A stretch of 64,000 nucleotides of DNA from Myceligenerans pegani. Lineage in GTDB: Bacteria; Actinomycetota; Actinomycetes; Actinomycetales; Cellulomonadaceae. The stretch is from NCBI RefSeq assembly GCF_014892515.1, contig NZ_JADBGR010000087.1, forward strand, positions 1-64,000, read 5' to 3'. The translations under genes and the position numbers were made by a program. Positions 43,717 to 52,037 of this stretch are shown here, one piece after another (the first letter of the stretch is position 1; every line of letters starts with the position of its first letter). The notes under the pieces are model-generated. The model saw nothing but the letters and a program-made list of their open reading frames with translations. It was not told where the DNA came from and made no database searches.

Positions 43717-44015
43717 GCGCGAAACCCTAGCGGAGCCGTTGCCGGACGACTAAAGGCAACGGCTCGCAAGCCGCCTCTGCTTGCGGTAGCCAAGCGTGCG
43801 TCGTCGACAGGAACGTTGGATGCAACGGCGCCGTTGCTGGCGGACGCTCGTATTCAGATTGGATGAATGCTGCACGTCGGCTGCCGACGAGTTCGAGTGG
43901 GAGCGTGCTATGGCCGGACGATGGATCCGTCGTCGCGACAGCAGGCTACCGGATGTCACCAGAACTGGACGGTGCTGGCTCCGTCGACGACGTCGGACCA
44001 GAAGGGGAGGCGGCG
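43717..44015. other. Gene-poor stretch between the NADAR and NUDIX genes
   Basis: About 300 bases in which open frames exist but look like noise. It probably contains the NADAR promoter and deleted sequence of the TPR-like remnant. No RNA gene or hairpin was recognised. Confidence 0.4.
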
Positions 44016-44175
44016 GGCTGCCGGCTTGGCCGGCGTTCTGGAAGACGGCGAGCTGACGCCGGCACAGGTCGTGGGCCAGGTCGGCGTGCCCGGCGTCCGA
44101 GAGTAGGAGGGCGGCCTTGTTGAGGACTGCCGCGGCTTCCGTCGCGTCGGAGACGGGATGAGAGGGTAGCGCCAT
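44016..44175 (-). pseudogene. Remnant of a helical-repeat (TPR-like) protein gene
   Basis: The first 50 codons (VSDATEAAAVLNKAALLLSD, then HADLAHDLCRRQLAVFQNAG) look like the start of an actinobacterial helical-repeat protein several hundred residues long. After that the frame runs into low-complexity Arg-rich sequence with no further similarity. Its ATG at 44175 overlaps the ATG of the divergent NUDIX gene, which suggests a deletion just inside the gene. Confidence 0.45.
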
Positions 44176-44647
44176 GGCCCGCACCGACTACTTCGACGAT
44201 CCCCAGGCTCCCGAGCCGAACTCGATCGTCCCGGCCGTCAGCGTCATTGCCCGTGACGAGTCGGGTCGGGTTCTGCTGATCCACCGCACGGACAACGATC
44301 TCTGGTCGATTCCGGGCGGCGCCATGGAACCGGGTGAGTCCGTCCGTCAGGCTGCGGTCCGTGAGACGAGGGAGGAGACGGGGTACGACGTCGATGTCAC
44401 CGGGCTGGTCGGCGTCTACACCGATCCGCGTCACGTGATCGCCTACAGCGACGGCGAGGTCCGTTCCCAGTTCTCGATCTGCGTGACCGCCACCGTCACC
44501 GGCGGCCAGGCGCGCACGTCGTCGGAGTCGTCCGAGGTGGTCTGGCAGCCGGTCGGTCAGCTCGATGAGCTGGCGATCCACCCCACGAACCGCCTGCGGA
44601 TCGACCACGCTCTTGATCCCGGCCGGATCCAGCCGTGGCTTACCTGA
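44174..44647 (+). CDS. NUDIX hydrolase
   Basis: A 157-residue NUDIX protein with a complete Nudix box at residues 49-71 (GAMEPGESVRQAAVRETREE then TGY), including the metal-binding REtrEE. It hydrolyses a nucleoside-diphosphate-X compound or a damaged nucleotide. The fold continues with VYTDPRHVIAYSDGEVRSQF, as in ADP-ribose or ADP-sugar type members. It lies next to the nucleotide-flavoured operon on the other strand and might serve it. Confidence 0.88.
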   Translation: MARTDYFDDPQAPEPNSIVPAVSVIARDESGRVLLIHRTDNDLWSIPGGAMEPGESVRQAAVRETREETGYDVDVTGLVGVYTDPRHVIAYSDGEVRSQFSICVTATVTGGQARTSSESSEVVWQPVGQLDELAIHPTNRLRIDHALDPGRIQPWLT

Positions 44648-44881
44648 CCTCGCTGGCGGTGTCGTGCTCACGTGCGGAGGCGTCATCGAGCCGCTGCTGC
44701 ACCCGCTGGACGACGTCCCGCACGCCGGGCTCGGCCTCCCGCATCGTCACCGCGACCACGTGCTGCGTGGGTTCGGCGGGACGATTGCCTGCTCCATGAT
44801 TTCTACGTCGCGGCTCATGCGTTCGCGGGTGCCCCACACCGACGATGACCTAGCCGTAGCCTCGGCATCCACGTGCCGGGA

Positions 44882-46132
44882 TCAGATGTCGTCGGCGTCG
44901 TGGTGGAGCGTGATCGCCAGGTCCCCGCCACCGGGCAGGCGTATCACGGCGCCGTCCAGCGGCGTGGTGCCGCGCGGGACGCGGTAGACGTGAGCGGCGC
45001 GTTGCGGGCGGCCGAGGCGGTCCCAGTCGGCGATGTGGCTGGCGAGCGTCTCGGCGACCCGGTGGGCGTCGGGACCGAAACCGCGCGCCCCCAGTTCGTG
45101 GCCGTCGTCGATGGTTCGCCAGGCGGCGATCGCGGCGGACTCGCCGTCGACGTGCGCGAACGTGGTCCATGTCTCGCCGTCCCTGGCCTTGTGCGCGAGG
45201 CGGCGATGGGGCGCGGTGGCTTCGGCCAGGCCGGGAAGCGTGCAGGCCAGGTGGGTGCGCATCCCGACGAACATTCCCTGCCCCGTCAGCACGGCACCGG
45301 AGCTGGCCCATACCGAGGAGTCCGGGCCGAACGCATCGGGTACCCGGGCCAGGCTCGTGGCAGGGTCCCAGGCGGTGAGGGTGACGGCGTCGTCGCCGAC
45401 CGTGACGGTCGTGGTGGCGGGGTGCACGGCCGCGATGCCCTGGACGTCGACGAACCCGCACACCAGATCGTCCGACCCGACCAGCAGGTCTCCGCGGCGC
45501 CGGTAGGCGGTTGACCAGCACTCGTTCGGATGGCGCACCCGGAGTGGAGCGACGAGGATCCCGTCCTCGGCCAACTGCTCCAGCCATGGTCCGGGAAAGT
45601 CCCACACGCCCATGGTGACGATGATCCGGTCGAACACGCCCTGGCCCAGGTGCTGTGCCGCGTCGGCGCAGACCGCCGTGACCCTGTCCGCATATCCGGT
45701 GGCCTCGAGCGCGGCCTGCGCCGCGGCGATGACCGCCGGGTCGATGTCAACGGTGACGACCTGACCGCAGGCGCCGACGAGCTCTGCGGCCAGGGCGGCG
45801 TTGTAGCCGGATGACCCGATCTCCAGGACCCGCATGCCAGGTTCGATGCGCGCCTGTTCCAGCATCCGTGCCTGTAGCCACGGCGCGGAGATCGATGACG
45901 TCGTCCTCCCGGTGGTCTCGTCGATCTGGGTGCGCACGATGTCGTCCGCGTAGGCGGCCTCCAGGTCGGTGCCCGGTGGGCAGAACAGGTGTCGTGGCAC
46001 GGTCCGCAACGCGTCCTCGACGGCCGGGGACAGGTCGATGGCGCGGTGCCTGGCCCCTGCACGCAGGCCGTCGACCAGATCGGCGCGCAAGCGGGCGGCG
46101 CGCTCGGGGATGCTCGTGGCGGTTACGGTCAA
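44882..46132 (-). CDS. PIMT-type (protein-L-isoaspartate) methyltransferase, peptide-modification class
   Basis: A 416-residue protein. SAM-binding motif I is VLEIGSSGYNAAL (102-114), preceded by SSISAPWLQARMLEQ, the PCMT substrate-loop region. The C-terminal 200 residues are an extra domain, as in methyltransferases paired with RiPP precursors (lanthipeptide or graspetide systems). The start is TTG behind GAAGGAG; no better codon fits. It lies 61 bases downstream of the aldo/keto reductase gene in the five-gene operon. It probably methylates an Asp/isoAsp carboxylate of a peptide, by family analogy. Confidence 0.85.
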   Translation of the reverse strand: MTVTATSIPERAARLRADLVDGLRAGARHRAIDLSPAVEDALRTVPRHLFCPPGTDLEAAYADDIVRTQIDETTGRTTSSISAPWLQARMLEQARIEPGMRVLEIGSSGYNAALAAELVGACGQVVTVDIDPAVIAAAQAALEATGYADRVTAVCADAAQHLGQGVFDRIIVTMGVWDFPGPWLEQLAEDGILVAPLRVRHPNECWSTAYRRRGDLLVGSDDLVCGFVDVQGIAAVHPATTTVTVGDDAVTLTAWDPATSLARVPDAFGPDSSVWASSGAVLTGQGMFVGMRTHLACTLPGLAEATAPHRRLAHKARDGETWTTFAHVDGESAAIAAWRTIDDGHELGARGFGPDAHRVAETLASHIADWDRLGRPQRAAHVYRVPRGTTPLDGAVIRLPGGGDLAITLHHDADDI

Positions 46133-46193
46133 GGCGGGAACTCCTTCGCAAGGTGACGGGATGGGTCGCATCGACATCGCGCAAACGCGATGC

Positions 46194-46988
46194 CTATGGG
46201 ATCGGGTGGACGTTCTGTTGGAGGTGCTGGATCGATGTTGAGCCGGGTATCGGCAGGACGACCGGGGACAGTCCGAGAAGCCAGGAGAGTTCCCGCTGGG
46301 CTGCGCCTGGTCCATCGGCCAGTGCTCCGGCGGCGAGCGGCGCGTAGGGGACGAAGGCGGTCTCGTTCTCAGTGCAGTGGTTGAGTACGGCCCAGTCCTG
46401 TTCGTGGCGGTTGAACTTGTTCTGAACCGCTGCGATCGGTGCGATTCGGCGTGCTGCCTCGATCTGAGTGGTAGTGACCTTGGACAGGCCGATGTGCCGG
46501 ATCTTGCCCTCGGCGCGGAGCACGGCGAGTTCGCCGACCTGGTCCTCGAGCGGCACCTTGGGATCGACCCGGTGGAGGTAGTGCAGGTCGATCCGGTCGA
46601 CTGCGAGGCGTCGCAGGCTCATCTCCACGCACTGGCGCAGGTACTCCGGCCGGCCCACGGGCGCCCACCTGTTGGGTCCTTGTCGTGTCATGCCGCCTTT
46701 GGTGGCGATGACCAGGTGGTCGGGGTAGGGGTGCAGGGCCTTGCGGATGAGGTGTTCGACGGTCTCGGGTCCGTACGCATCGGCGGTGTCGAGATGGTTG
46801 ACGCCCAGGTCGACGGCGCGGCGCAGCACTGCCTTCGCTGCGTGCATGTCGGCGGGGTGGTACCAGTGCCCGGGCCCGGTGAGTTGCATGGTGCCGTACC
46901 CGATCCGGTGCACGGGCAGGTCCCCGCCGAGGAGGAAGATGCCGGAGGCCGCTGCGGGGCTGGCGGCGTCGAGCGTGGTAGCGGTCAT
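46194..46988 (-). CDS. Aldo/keto reductase
   Basis: A 264-residue NADPH-dependent (alpha/beta)8 reductase with the catalytic tetrad: Asp in NHLDTADAYGPETVE, Tyr in the same segment, Lys in VIATKGG, His in DLHYLHRVD. The cofactor loop is LPIPGSTSIQHLQQNV, after which the protein ends about 15 residues early for the family. ATG overlaps the stop of the kinase gene. Substrate unknown; a carbonyl in the product of this pathway is possible. Confidence 0.88.
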   Translation of the reverse strand: MTATTLDAASPAAASGIFLLGGDLPVHRIGYGTMQLTGPGHWYHPADMHAAKAVLRRAVDLGVNHLDTADAYGPETVEHLIRKALHPYPDHLVIATKGGMTRQGPNRWAPVGRPEYLRQCVEMSLRRLAVDRIDLHYLHRVDPKVPLEDQVGELAVLRAEGKIRHIGLSKVTTTQIEAARRIAPIAAVQNKFNRHEQDWAVLNHCTENETAFVPYAPLAAGALADGPGAAQRELSWLLGLSPVVLPIPGSTSIQHLQQNVHPIP

Positions 46989-47632
46989 GCCGCCGTACCT
47001 TCTTCCTGCGCGCCGAGGGCGTCATGAACGTGCCGGTGCGCCAGCGCGGTGACGGCGTTGGCGCTGAGGTGGGTGGTGTCGATGGCGTGGACGACGGCGC
47101 CGGTGGCCGCCAGGTGCTCGGCCGCTTCCTTGTGCCAGGTGGCTTCGTCGCGGCTGGAGGTGTGCTGATCCTGGTAGCGGTTGTGCGTTCCGCGGCGGGT
47201 CAGGCGGCGGCGGATGACGTCGTCGTCCGCGGTCAGGCTTAGGAGCAGGTCGGGCGTGCGGGCCTGCTTGTTCAGCGCCCACAGCAGTTCGGGGTCGACG
47301 CCGTCGAGACGCTGCATGACCAGGCCGGAGGCGATGTATCGGTCCGTGATCACGATCGCACCCGCGGCGAGGCGTGGTTCTATCTCGTGCGCGAGGTGGT
47401 GGTACCGGTCGGCGGCGTACAGGCACGCGAGCGTGAGGCCGTCGGCGGTGTTCGTCATCCCGCGCGCCAGCGTTCCGATCGGCCCGTCCGAGGGTTCTGC
47501 GGTCCGGTGGACCGTGTGCCCGTCCTGGCCCAGGAGGATGGTGAGCGCGCGGGTCAGGGTTGACTTCCCGACGCCGGAGGGCCCGTCGACCGCGATGAAC
47601 ATCCCGCCGCCGACAGGAGACGTGATGGTCAT
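46985..47632 (-). CDS. dTMP kinase-like protein
   Basis: A 215-residue P-loop nucleotide kinase. Walker A is GPSGVGKST (17-25), the DRY-type motif is TDRYIASGLVMQRLDGVDPE and RRRLTRRGTHNR is the LID-like region. It is thymidylate-kinase-like, yet it sits in an accessory operon between an exonuclease and a reductase (4-base overlaps on both sides). It may phosphorylate a nucleotide for a special pathway instead of serving general DNA synthesis. Confidence 0.87.
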   Translation of the reverse strand: MTITSPVGGGMFIAVDGPSGVGKSTLTRALTILLGQDGHTVHRTAEPSDGPIGTLARGMTNTADGLTLACLYAADRYHHLAHEIEPRLAAGAIVITDRYIASGLVMQRLDGVDPELLWALNKQARTPDLLLSLTADDDVIRRRLTRRGTHNRYQDQHTSSRDEATWHKEAAEHLAATGAVVHAIDTTHLSANAVTALAHRHVHDALGAQEEGTAA

Positions 47633-48273
47633 GGCAGGTCGAACAGGGTCGGGTCGGACGCTGCGGGGCGGCGGCCGGCGGCCGTGGAAGCTGTACCCAG
47701 CCCTGCGACAAGGCCGTACTGGCGCAGTTCGTCGAGCCCGAGGCCCTCGCCCGCGGCGCTGTCGGCGACGAGGTCCACGAACAGCCTGGCCGTGACCAGG
47801 GCGTCGTATCCCGCGCGGTGGGGTCGCAGGCCGTCGGGGATGTCGGCGTCGAGTCGCCGGTGCCGCACGAGGGCACCGAGCCGGTAGCTAGTCAGGTTCC
47901 AAGCGTGGCGCGCGAGCTTGAGAGTGTCGAACGCCTCGGCAGGCTGCCAGCCGGCCAGGGAGCGGGTCAGAACGCCGAGGTCGACGTGGACGTTGTGCCC
48001 GACCGGGGCGCCGGCGGCGAGAGCCGCCAGGACGTCGTCGGCCACCTCGGCGATCGTGGGCGCGTGGGCGACGTCGTCGTTGCTGATCCCGTGGATGTTG
48101 CGGGCGTGCCACTGGATCGGGTGGGGCGGGCGCACCAGCCACGAGCGTGGTTCGCCGATCTGCCCGCCGATGATCGGGACGATGGCGAGTTCGACGAGGT
48201 CGGGTGGCCGGTGGCCGTTTCCTTCGACGTCGACGACGACGTAATCGAGGTCGTTCCAGCGGCCGGTGCTCAT
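47629..48273 (-). CDS. DnaQ-like 3'-5' exonuclease (DEDDh type)
   Basis: A 214-residue protein with ExoI YVVVDVEGNG (Asp and Glu), ExoII VGHNVHVDLGVL and ExoIII HRAGYDALVTARLF (His and Asp), so all DEDDh catalytic residues are present. ATG overlaps the radical SAM stop and its stop overlaps the kinase start. Stand-alone DnaQ-like nucleases degrade oligonucleotides or tRNA ends; the target here is unknown. Confidence 0.88.
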   Translation of the reverse strand: MSTGRWNDLDYVVVDVEGNGHRPPDLVELAIVPIIGGQIGEPRSWLVRPPHPIQWHARNIHGISNDDVAHAPTIAEVADDVLAALAAGAPVGHNVHVDLGVLTRSLAGWQPAEAFDTLKLARHAWNLTSYRLGALVRHRRLDADIPDGLRPHRAGYDALVTARLFVDLVADSAAGEGLGLDELRQYGLVAGLGTASTAAGRRPAASDPTLFDLP

Positions 48274-49439
48274 GACGGGTCCTCCGTGTCCGACGGCGTG
48301 ACAGGGTCCCAACCGAGGTCGGCGCGGCCGTGCAGGCGGCGCTTGTGCGGGTGGCGCTGATCGTGGATCTGGAAGCCGAGGCCGTGCTGCAGGAAGTAGC
48401 GGGGCTGCTCGTCCAGGCCGGCCACGATCGCGGCTCGCTCGGTGATCTCCACGACCTCGACATCCTTCCGGTCCGGCAGGCGCTGCGCGAGCGCGCGGAT
48501 GTCCTCGATCCCCGGCACTTGGTGGGCGCCCGAGCAGATCGCGAGCTGCTTGGCCGGGCAGATGTCGCACAGTTCCCGGATGCCGTAGTGCCCGTTGTAG
48601 TCCGCGACCTGGTGGGCGAAGGAGACCGAGCAGGACGTCTTGCGGAACAACGGCCCGCCGCCGTCGGCGAACGCCTCCAGGACGCGGCGTTCGAGGGTCT
48701 CGGGCACGATCTTGCGCCGGGCCGTGTCGCTGTAGGGCTCGGGCAGCTTGTTGGCCTTGTAGTAGTCGGCGATCTCGCCGCGGTAGAACAGGCCGGTGAA
48801 CACCGTCGCGTGCGCATGGTGGGAGAGTTCGACGGCCTTGGCCAGGTGCTCTGGGGAGTCGTTGAGGCCGGGTACCAGCGGGCGCCAGTACAGGATGACC
48901 CGGTAGCGGTCCGCGTGCTCGAACGCCGTCCTCAGCGATGCCTCCGCGATGGAGGACTTGACCGGTTCGATCCGCTCGTCGGTGATCCCCGAGTAGGTGA
49001 TCAGGAGAGTCAGCTTCAGGCTGCGCAGGCGGTTGAGCCGGGCGCAGTCTTCGGGATCGATCCGGTAGCGGGTGATGACCAGGACGTGATTGGTCAGGCC
49101 GAGCGCGTCCAGTGCCTCCAGCACCGCGAACAGGTGCTCCTTGACCCGCGGCAGGAACGGGTCGGTGGCGCGGTTGAAGATCTGGATCGGGGTCTTGTCG
49201 GGCTGGAAGTAGGGGTGCGAGATGAGTTCACGTACGGCGTCGTCGTCGGCCATCAGCGCGCGCGGCTGGTTCATGTCCCACACGCCGTAGGTGTGCCGGA
49301 TGCAGTAGGCGCAGTCCAGCGGGCAGCCCTGGATGTGGTTCAGCGACAGGCCGGACTTGCGGTACTCGACCACCTCACGGGCCCGCTCGGGCAGGCGTGC
49401 GATCTGCTCGCGGGTGAGCAACGGAACGGTGACGGGCAC
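48270..49439 (-). CDS. Radical SAM enzyme with extra C-terminal Cys cluster
   Basis: A 389-residue radical SAM protein. The [4Fe-4S] motif is GCPLDCAYC (Cys39, 43, 46). IQIFNRATDPFLPRVKEHLF is the region after the first strands. A second group of cysteines lies in TSCSVSFAHQ and ELCDICPAKQLAIC (one Cys, then CxxCx6C), which could hold an auxiliary cluster. GTG start behind GGGGAGG. First gene of the five-gene operon. Reaction unknown; the domain layout does not match a named RiPP family that I can identify. Confidence 0.87.
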   Translation of the reverse strand: MPVTVPLLTREQIARLPERAREVVEYRKSGLSLNHIQGCPLDCAYCIRHTYGVWDMNQPRALMADDDAVRELISHPYFQPDKTPIQIFNRATDPFLPRVKEHLFAVLEALDALGLTNHVLVITRYRIDPEDCARLNRLRSLKLTLLITYSGITDERIEPVKSSIAEASLRTAFEHADRYRVILYWRPLVPGLNDSPEHLAKAVELSHHAHATVFTGLFYRGEIADYYKANKLPEPYSDTARRKIVPETLERRVLEAFADGGGPLFRKTSCSVSFAHQVADYNGHYGIRELCDICPAKQLAICSGAHQVPGIEDIRALAQRLPDRKDVEVVEITERAAIVAGLDEQPRYFLQHGLGFQIHDQRHPHKRRLHGRADLGWDPVTPSDTEDPS

Positions 49440-49654
49440 GGGCGCCTCCCCAGGGACGTGGACATCCGCGCCGACCGGGCCGGCGGCGCACGCCCACCAT
49501 CGGTCGCCCACCACCCGGTGCGGGAGGGCATTCTGTCCGGCAGAGACCGGCAATCTGGAGTGAAGTCGCACCACACCGGGACCGGGCTCACTACCCTGGA
49601 CGAACGGCACGCCTGTTTCAGATGGACCAAGAACGTCGGTGGACGGAGGACGTC

Positions 49655-50953
49655 ATGGCCAACGACCACTTGCGGCTGCGACGGGAATCGACACCGTCGC
49701 CGTCGGGCAGTGGCCTGCCGATGTCGCGGAGAGAGCTGGCCGAGGCTGTGAACCAGTACATCTGGCGCACCACCGGCAGGGAGGTCCACCTCGACGTCGA
49801 CACCCTCCGCCGCTACGAGAACGGACAGCCCCGCTGGCCAGGGGCGGACTACCGGAACGGGCTGCGCGCAGTGCTCGGCGTGGGGTCCGACGCCGACCTC
49901 GGGTTTCACCCGACCCGGCGAGGTCGGACCGCGGCACCGACGCAGGATGTGGGGGTGTGGGTTGCCACCTGGGCCGGTAAGGGTGCATTGGCCGGCACCG
50001 ACTCCGAGGTCCCAGCCACGGCGATCGATCTCTTGTGCCGCACCGTGTTGTCCTACCCTCCTGCTGCTGGCGGACCCGATCGGGCGAATCGAGCGCGGCC
50101 GGACGTCGCCGGTGCCTTCGCGTCTTACCAGGCGGGCAACTTCGAAGCGGCGGCACTGTTGGCGTCCAAGGCCCTTGCCGCTCTGCGATCGGCGGAGCCT
50201 GGCCGCGAGAGCGCCGATGCCAGGCTCTGCGCGCTGGCGTACCAGGTCGCCGCGATCGTCCTGTCGAAGGCAGGCCGGACCCACATCGCGTGGATCGCCG
50301 CGGACCGCGGTGTCGCAGCGGCCGAGGCGAGCAATGACGCGTGCCTGCGTCTGTCGCTGCTGCGCACAGCGGCCTTCTCGATGGCGGTCGCTGGTCATCG
50401 AGGCGACGCGCTGGCTACGATCGAGACGGCCGTCGGGGAGTTCCAGAGCCGCATGTCCAGGACGACGGCGTCGGCTGCGGCCTACGGCACGATCCTGCTG
50501 ACGGGAGCGGTCCTGCTGGCCGGGGCCGGCGACCAGGCGGCCGCCGCGACGTACCTCGACGAAGCCCAGCGCGCGGCCATGGTCACCGATGCCGATCGCA
50601 ACGACCTGTGGACCGCGTTCGGCCCCACCAACGTCACGATCCACCGCGCCAACGTCGCCGCCGCGGCCGGTGACATGGACACCGTCCTGGCCCTCGGCGG
50701 ACCACTCCGGGTCGACCACCTGCCAGCCGAACGGCGGGTGCGGCTACATCTCGATGTCGCACGCGCAAGCCTCGCCGCAGGAGATCACGGGGACGCGCTC
50801 GCCACGCTCGTGCGGGCCGAGGCGGCAGCGCCCTCTCAGGTACGGCACCACCGCATCACCCGGGATGTCGTGGGCTCGCTCGTCGCAGTCGCGCGGCAGC
50901 CCGGTCCGGAACTGACGCGCCTGGCCGGCCTTGTCGGTGTCCCCACTACCTGA
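49655..50953 (+). CDS. XRE-family regulator with TPR-like C-terminus
   Basis: A 432-residue regulator. The N-terminal HTH block has the actinobacterial pattern PSPSGSGLPMSRRELAEAVN, then LDVDTLRRYENGQPRWPG and GLRAVLGV. The remainder is helical repeats (for example DARLCALAYQVAAIVLSKAG) that resemble TPR sensor domains binding peptides. ATG follows GGAGG. It diverges from the radical SAM operon across 215 bases and has a close but broken paralogue at 54.4 kb. It may regulate the locus in response to a small signal. Confidence 0.85.
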   Translation: MANDHLRLRRESTPSPSGSGLPMSRRELAEAVNQYIWRTTGREVHLDVDTLRRYENGQPRWPGADYRNGLRAVLGVGSDADLGFHPTRRGRTAAPTQDVGVWVATWAGKGALAGTDSEVPATAIDLLCRTVLSYPPAAGGPDRANRARPDVAGAFASYQAGNFEAAALLASKALAALRSAEPGRESADARLCALAYQVAAIVLSKAGRTHIAWIAADRGVAAAEASNDACLRLSLLRTAAFSMAVAGHRGDALATIETAVGEFQSRMSRTTASAAAYGTILLTGAVLLAGAGDQAAAATYLDEAQRAAMVTDADRNDLWTAFGPTNVTIHRANVAAAAGDMDTVLALGGPLRVDHLPAERRVRLHLDVARASLAAGDHGDALATLVRAEAAAPSQVRHHRITRDVVGSLVAVARQPGPELTRLAGLVGVPTT

Positions 50954-50971
50954 CGGAAGTCGGAACCCCGG

Positions 50972-51625
50972 CTACTCCTCGACCAACAACCGCTTGGTGT
51001 ACCCGGCTTTGACGAGCCGCTCGTACGCGCCACGCACGTCGTCGGGAACCTTGACCGGGACGGCGAAGCCCGCGTCCGCGTAGACCCACAGCCGCTGGGT
51101 GTCCCCCACCAGCATGTTCAGCACCCGCTGCTCATCTCCGATCGAGGCGATGTAGTCCTCCAGCGCCAGCCACCGGGCAGAACACACGACGTCGAGCTGG
51201 GGCCACAGCTTACGGACCGTGGCCCACGCACGGCGCTGCTGATAGGGCCGGCTGACGATCGTCGCCGACCGCGGATCGAGCCCGCGGCCCAGCAGCAGCT
51301 CACGGGTGAACGTGAAGTTCTCGCTGGTGTTGGTCGCCTTCGTCTCCACCAGGATCGCGTCCGCCGGTACGCCAAGCGCCTCGGCCCGCTCGGCGAAGTG
51401 CACCGCTTCTCCCCGCGGGAAGCGGTCGACCGTCGTGGGGGCGTTCGCCCCGGTGAAGACGACCAACGGGAACCAGCCCTGGCGATACAAGTCGGCCACG
51501 TGCTCGGCCACGCCGATGTCATGACCACCCAGACCGATCGCAATGTCGGTGGAACGGTGCTCGTCGGGCAACTGGTGGAACTCCCACAGAACCTGGGCGT
51601 CGCGGATCACGCTCGGGGAAGACAT
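50972..51625 (-). CDS. YdcF/DUF218 family protein
   Basis: A 217-residue DUF218 (SanA/YdcF-like) protein. Key features are IAIGLGGHDIGVAEHVADLY, LVVFTGANAP, VETKATNTSENFTFTRELL and TIVSRPYQQRRAW. No membrane segment. The family binds nucleotides or SAM in some cases; the reaction is uncertain. It sits tail to tail with the XRE gene and faces away from the candidate precursor gene. Confidence 0.83.
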   Translation of the reverse strand: MSSPSVIRDAQVLWEFHQLPDEHRSTDIAIGLGGHDIGVAEHVADLYRQGWFPLVVFTGANAPTTVDRFPRGEAVHFAERAEALGVPADAILVETKATNTSENFTFTRELLLGRGLDPRSATIVSRPYQQRRAWATVRKLWPQLDVVCSARWLALEDYIASIGDEQRVLNMLVGDTQRLWVYADAGFAVPVKVPDDVRGAYERLVKAGYTKRLLVEE

Positions 51626-51827
51626 GGCCGCCAGTCTGGCACGGCCCGACGACGCGATTCGGTCGACTACCGATCACGGACGAGCCAGCTGCCCGCTGGC
51701 CGACCGATGTCTCCAGACTGCCGGGCGCCGGATCGCAGAATGCCCTCCTGCTCCGATCCGCGCGCGGCGAGGGTGGTCACGCCGTCGAACACGTCGGCGG
51801 CGTCACCGACAGGAAGGCAGGACCGAC

Positions 51828-51950
51828 ATGAACGTGGACGAGTTCTTCACCGGCCCGATCAAGGCGGGCGTGCCCCAGTTGCGCGACCAGGCCGGCCGCA
51901 AGATGCCGGGAGCCGCCGACTCGGACAAGCAGGGCGACCTGTGCAGCTGA
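51828..51950 (+). CDS. 40-residue candidate precursor peptide
   Basis: A small gene with AGGAAGGCAGG before its ATG. The product begins MNVDEFFTGPIKAGVP and ends DKQGDLCS, with one Cys at position 39 and an Asp-rich last third. It has no signal peptide. It lies between the regulator/YdcF pair and a cyclase-like gene, on the same strand as the latter, separated by a 15-bp hairpin. Gene size, position and the neighbour types fit a RiPP precursor with an N-terminal leader, but the sequence does not match the Thr(-2)/Gly(+1) rule of lasso peptides that I can recognise. Confidence 0.6.
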   Translation: MNVDEFFTGPIKAGVPQLRDQAGRKMPGAADSDKQGDLCS

Positions 51951-51967
51951 TCCGCCACCCCTGACCG

Positions 51968-52010
51968 CTCGCGGGGATCGGGAGTTGCCCGGAGCCCCGG
52001 TCCCCGCGAG
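51968..52010 (+). terminator. 15-bp hairpin between precursor and cyclase genes
   Basis: CTCGCGGGGATCGGG pairs with CCCGGTCCCCGCGAG (one G-T wobble) around a 13-nt loop. Such attenuating hairpins often follow RiPP precursor genes so that more precursor than enzyme transcript is made. Confidence 0.75.
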
Positions 52011-52037
52011 CTCCCACCCTGCGTGGAGGCTCTTGCG

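Noticed and set aside
44640-44837. Small minus-strand frame after the NUDIX gene
   Set aside because: 65 codons without a good ribosome site. It might be the tail of a lost gene, but nothing supports a product.
51828-51950. Lasso peptide precursor
   Set aside because: No Thr two residues before a Gly with Asp/Glu at ring position 7-9 could be placed convincingly, and no B-type protease is encoded nearby, so I did not name it a lasso peptide.
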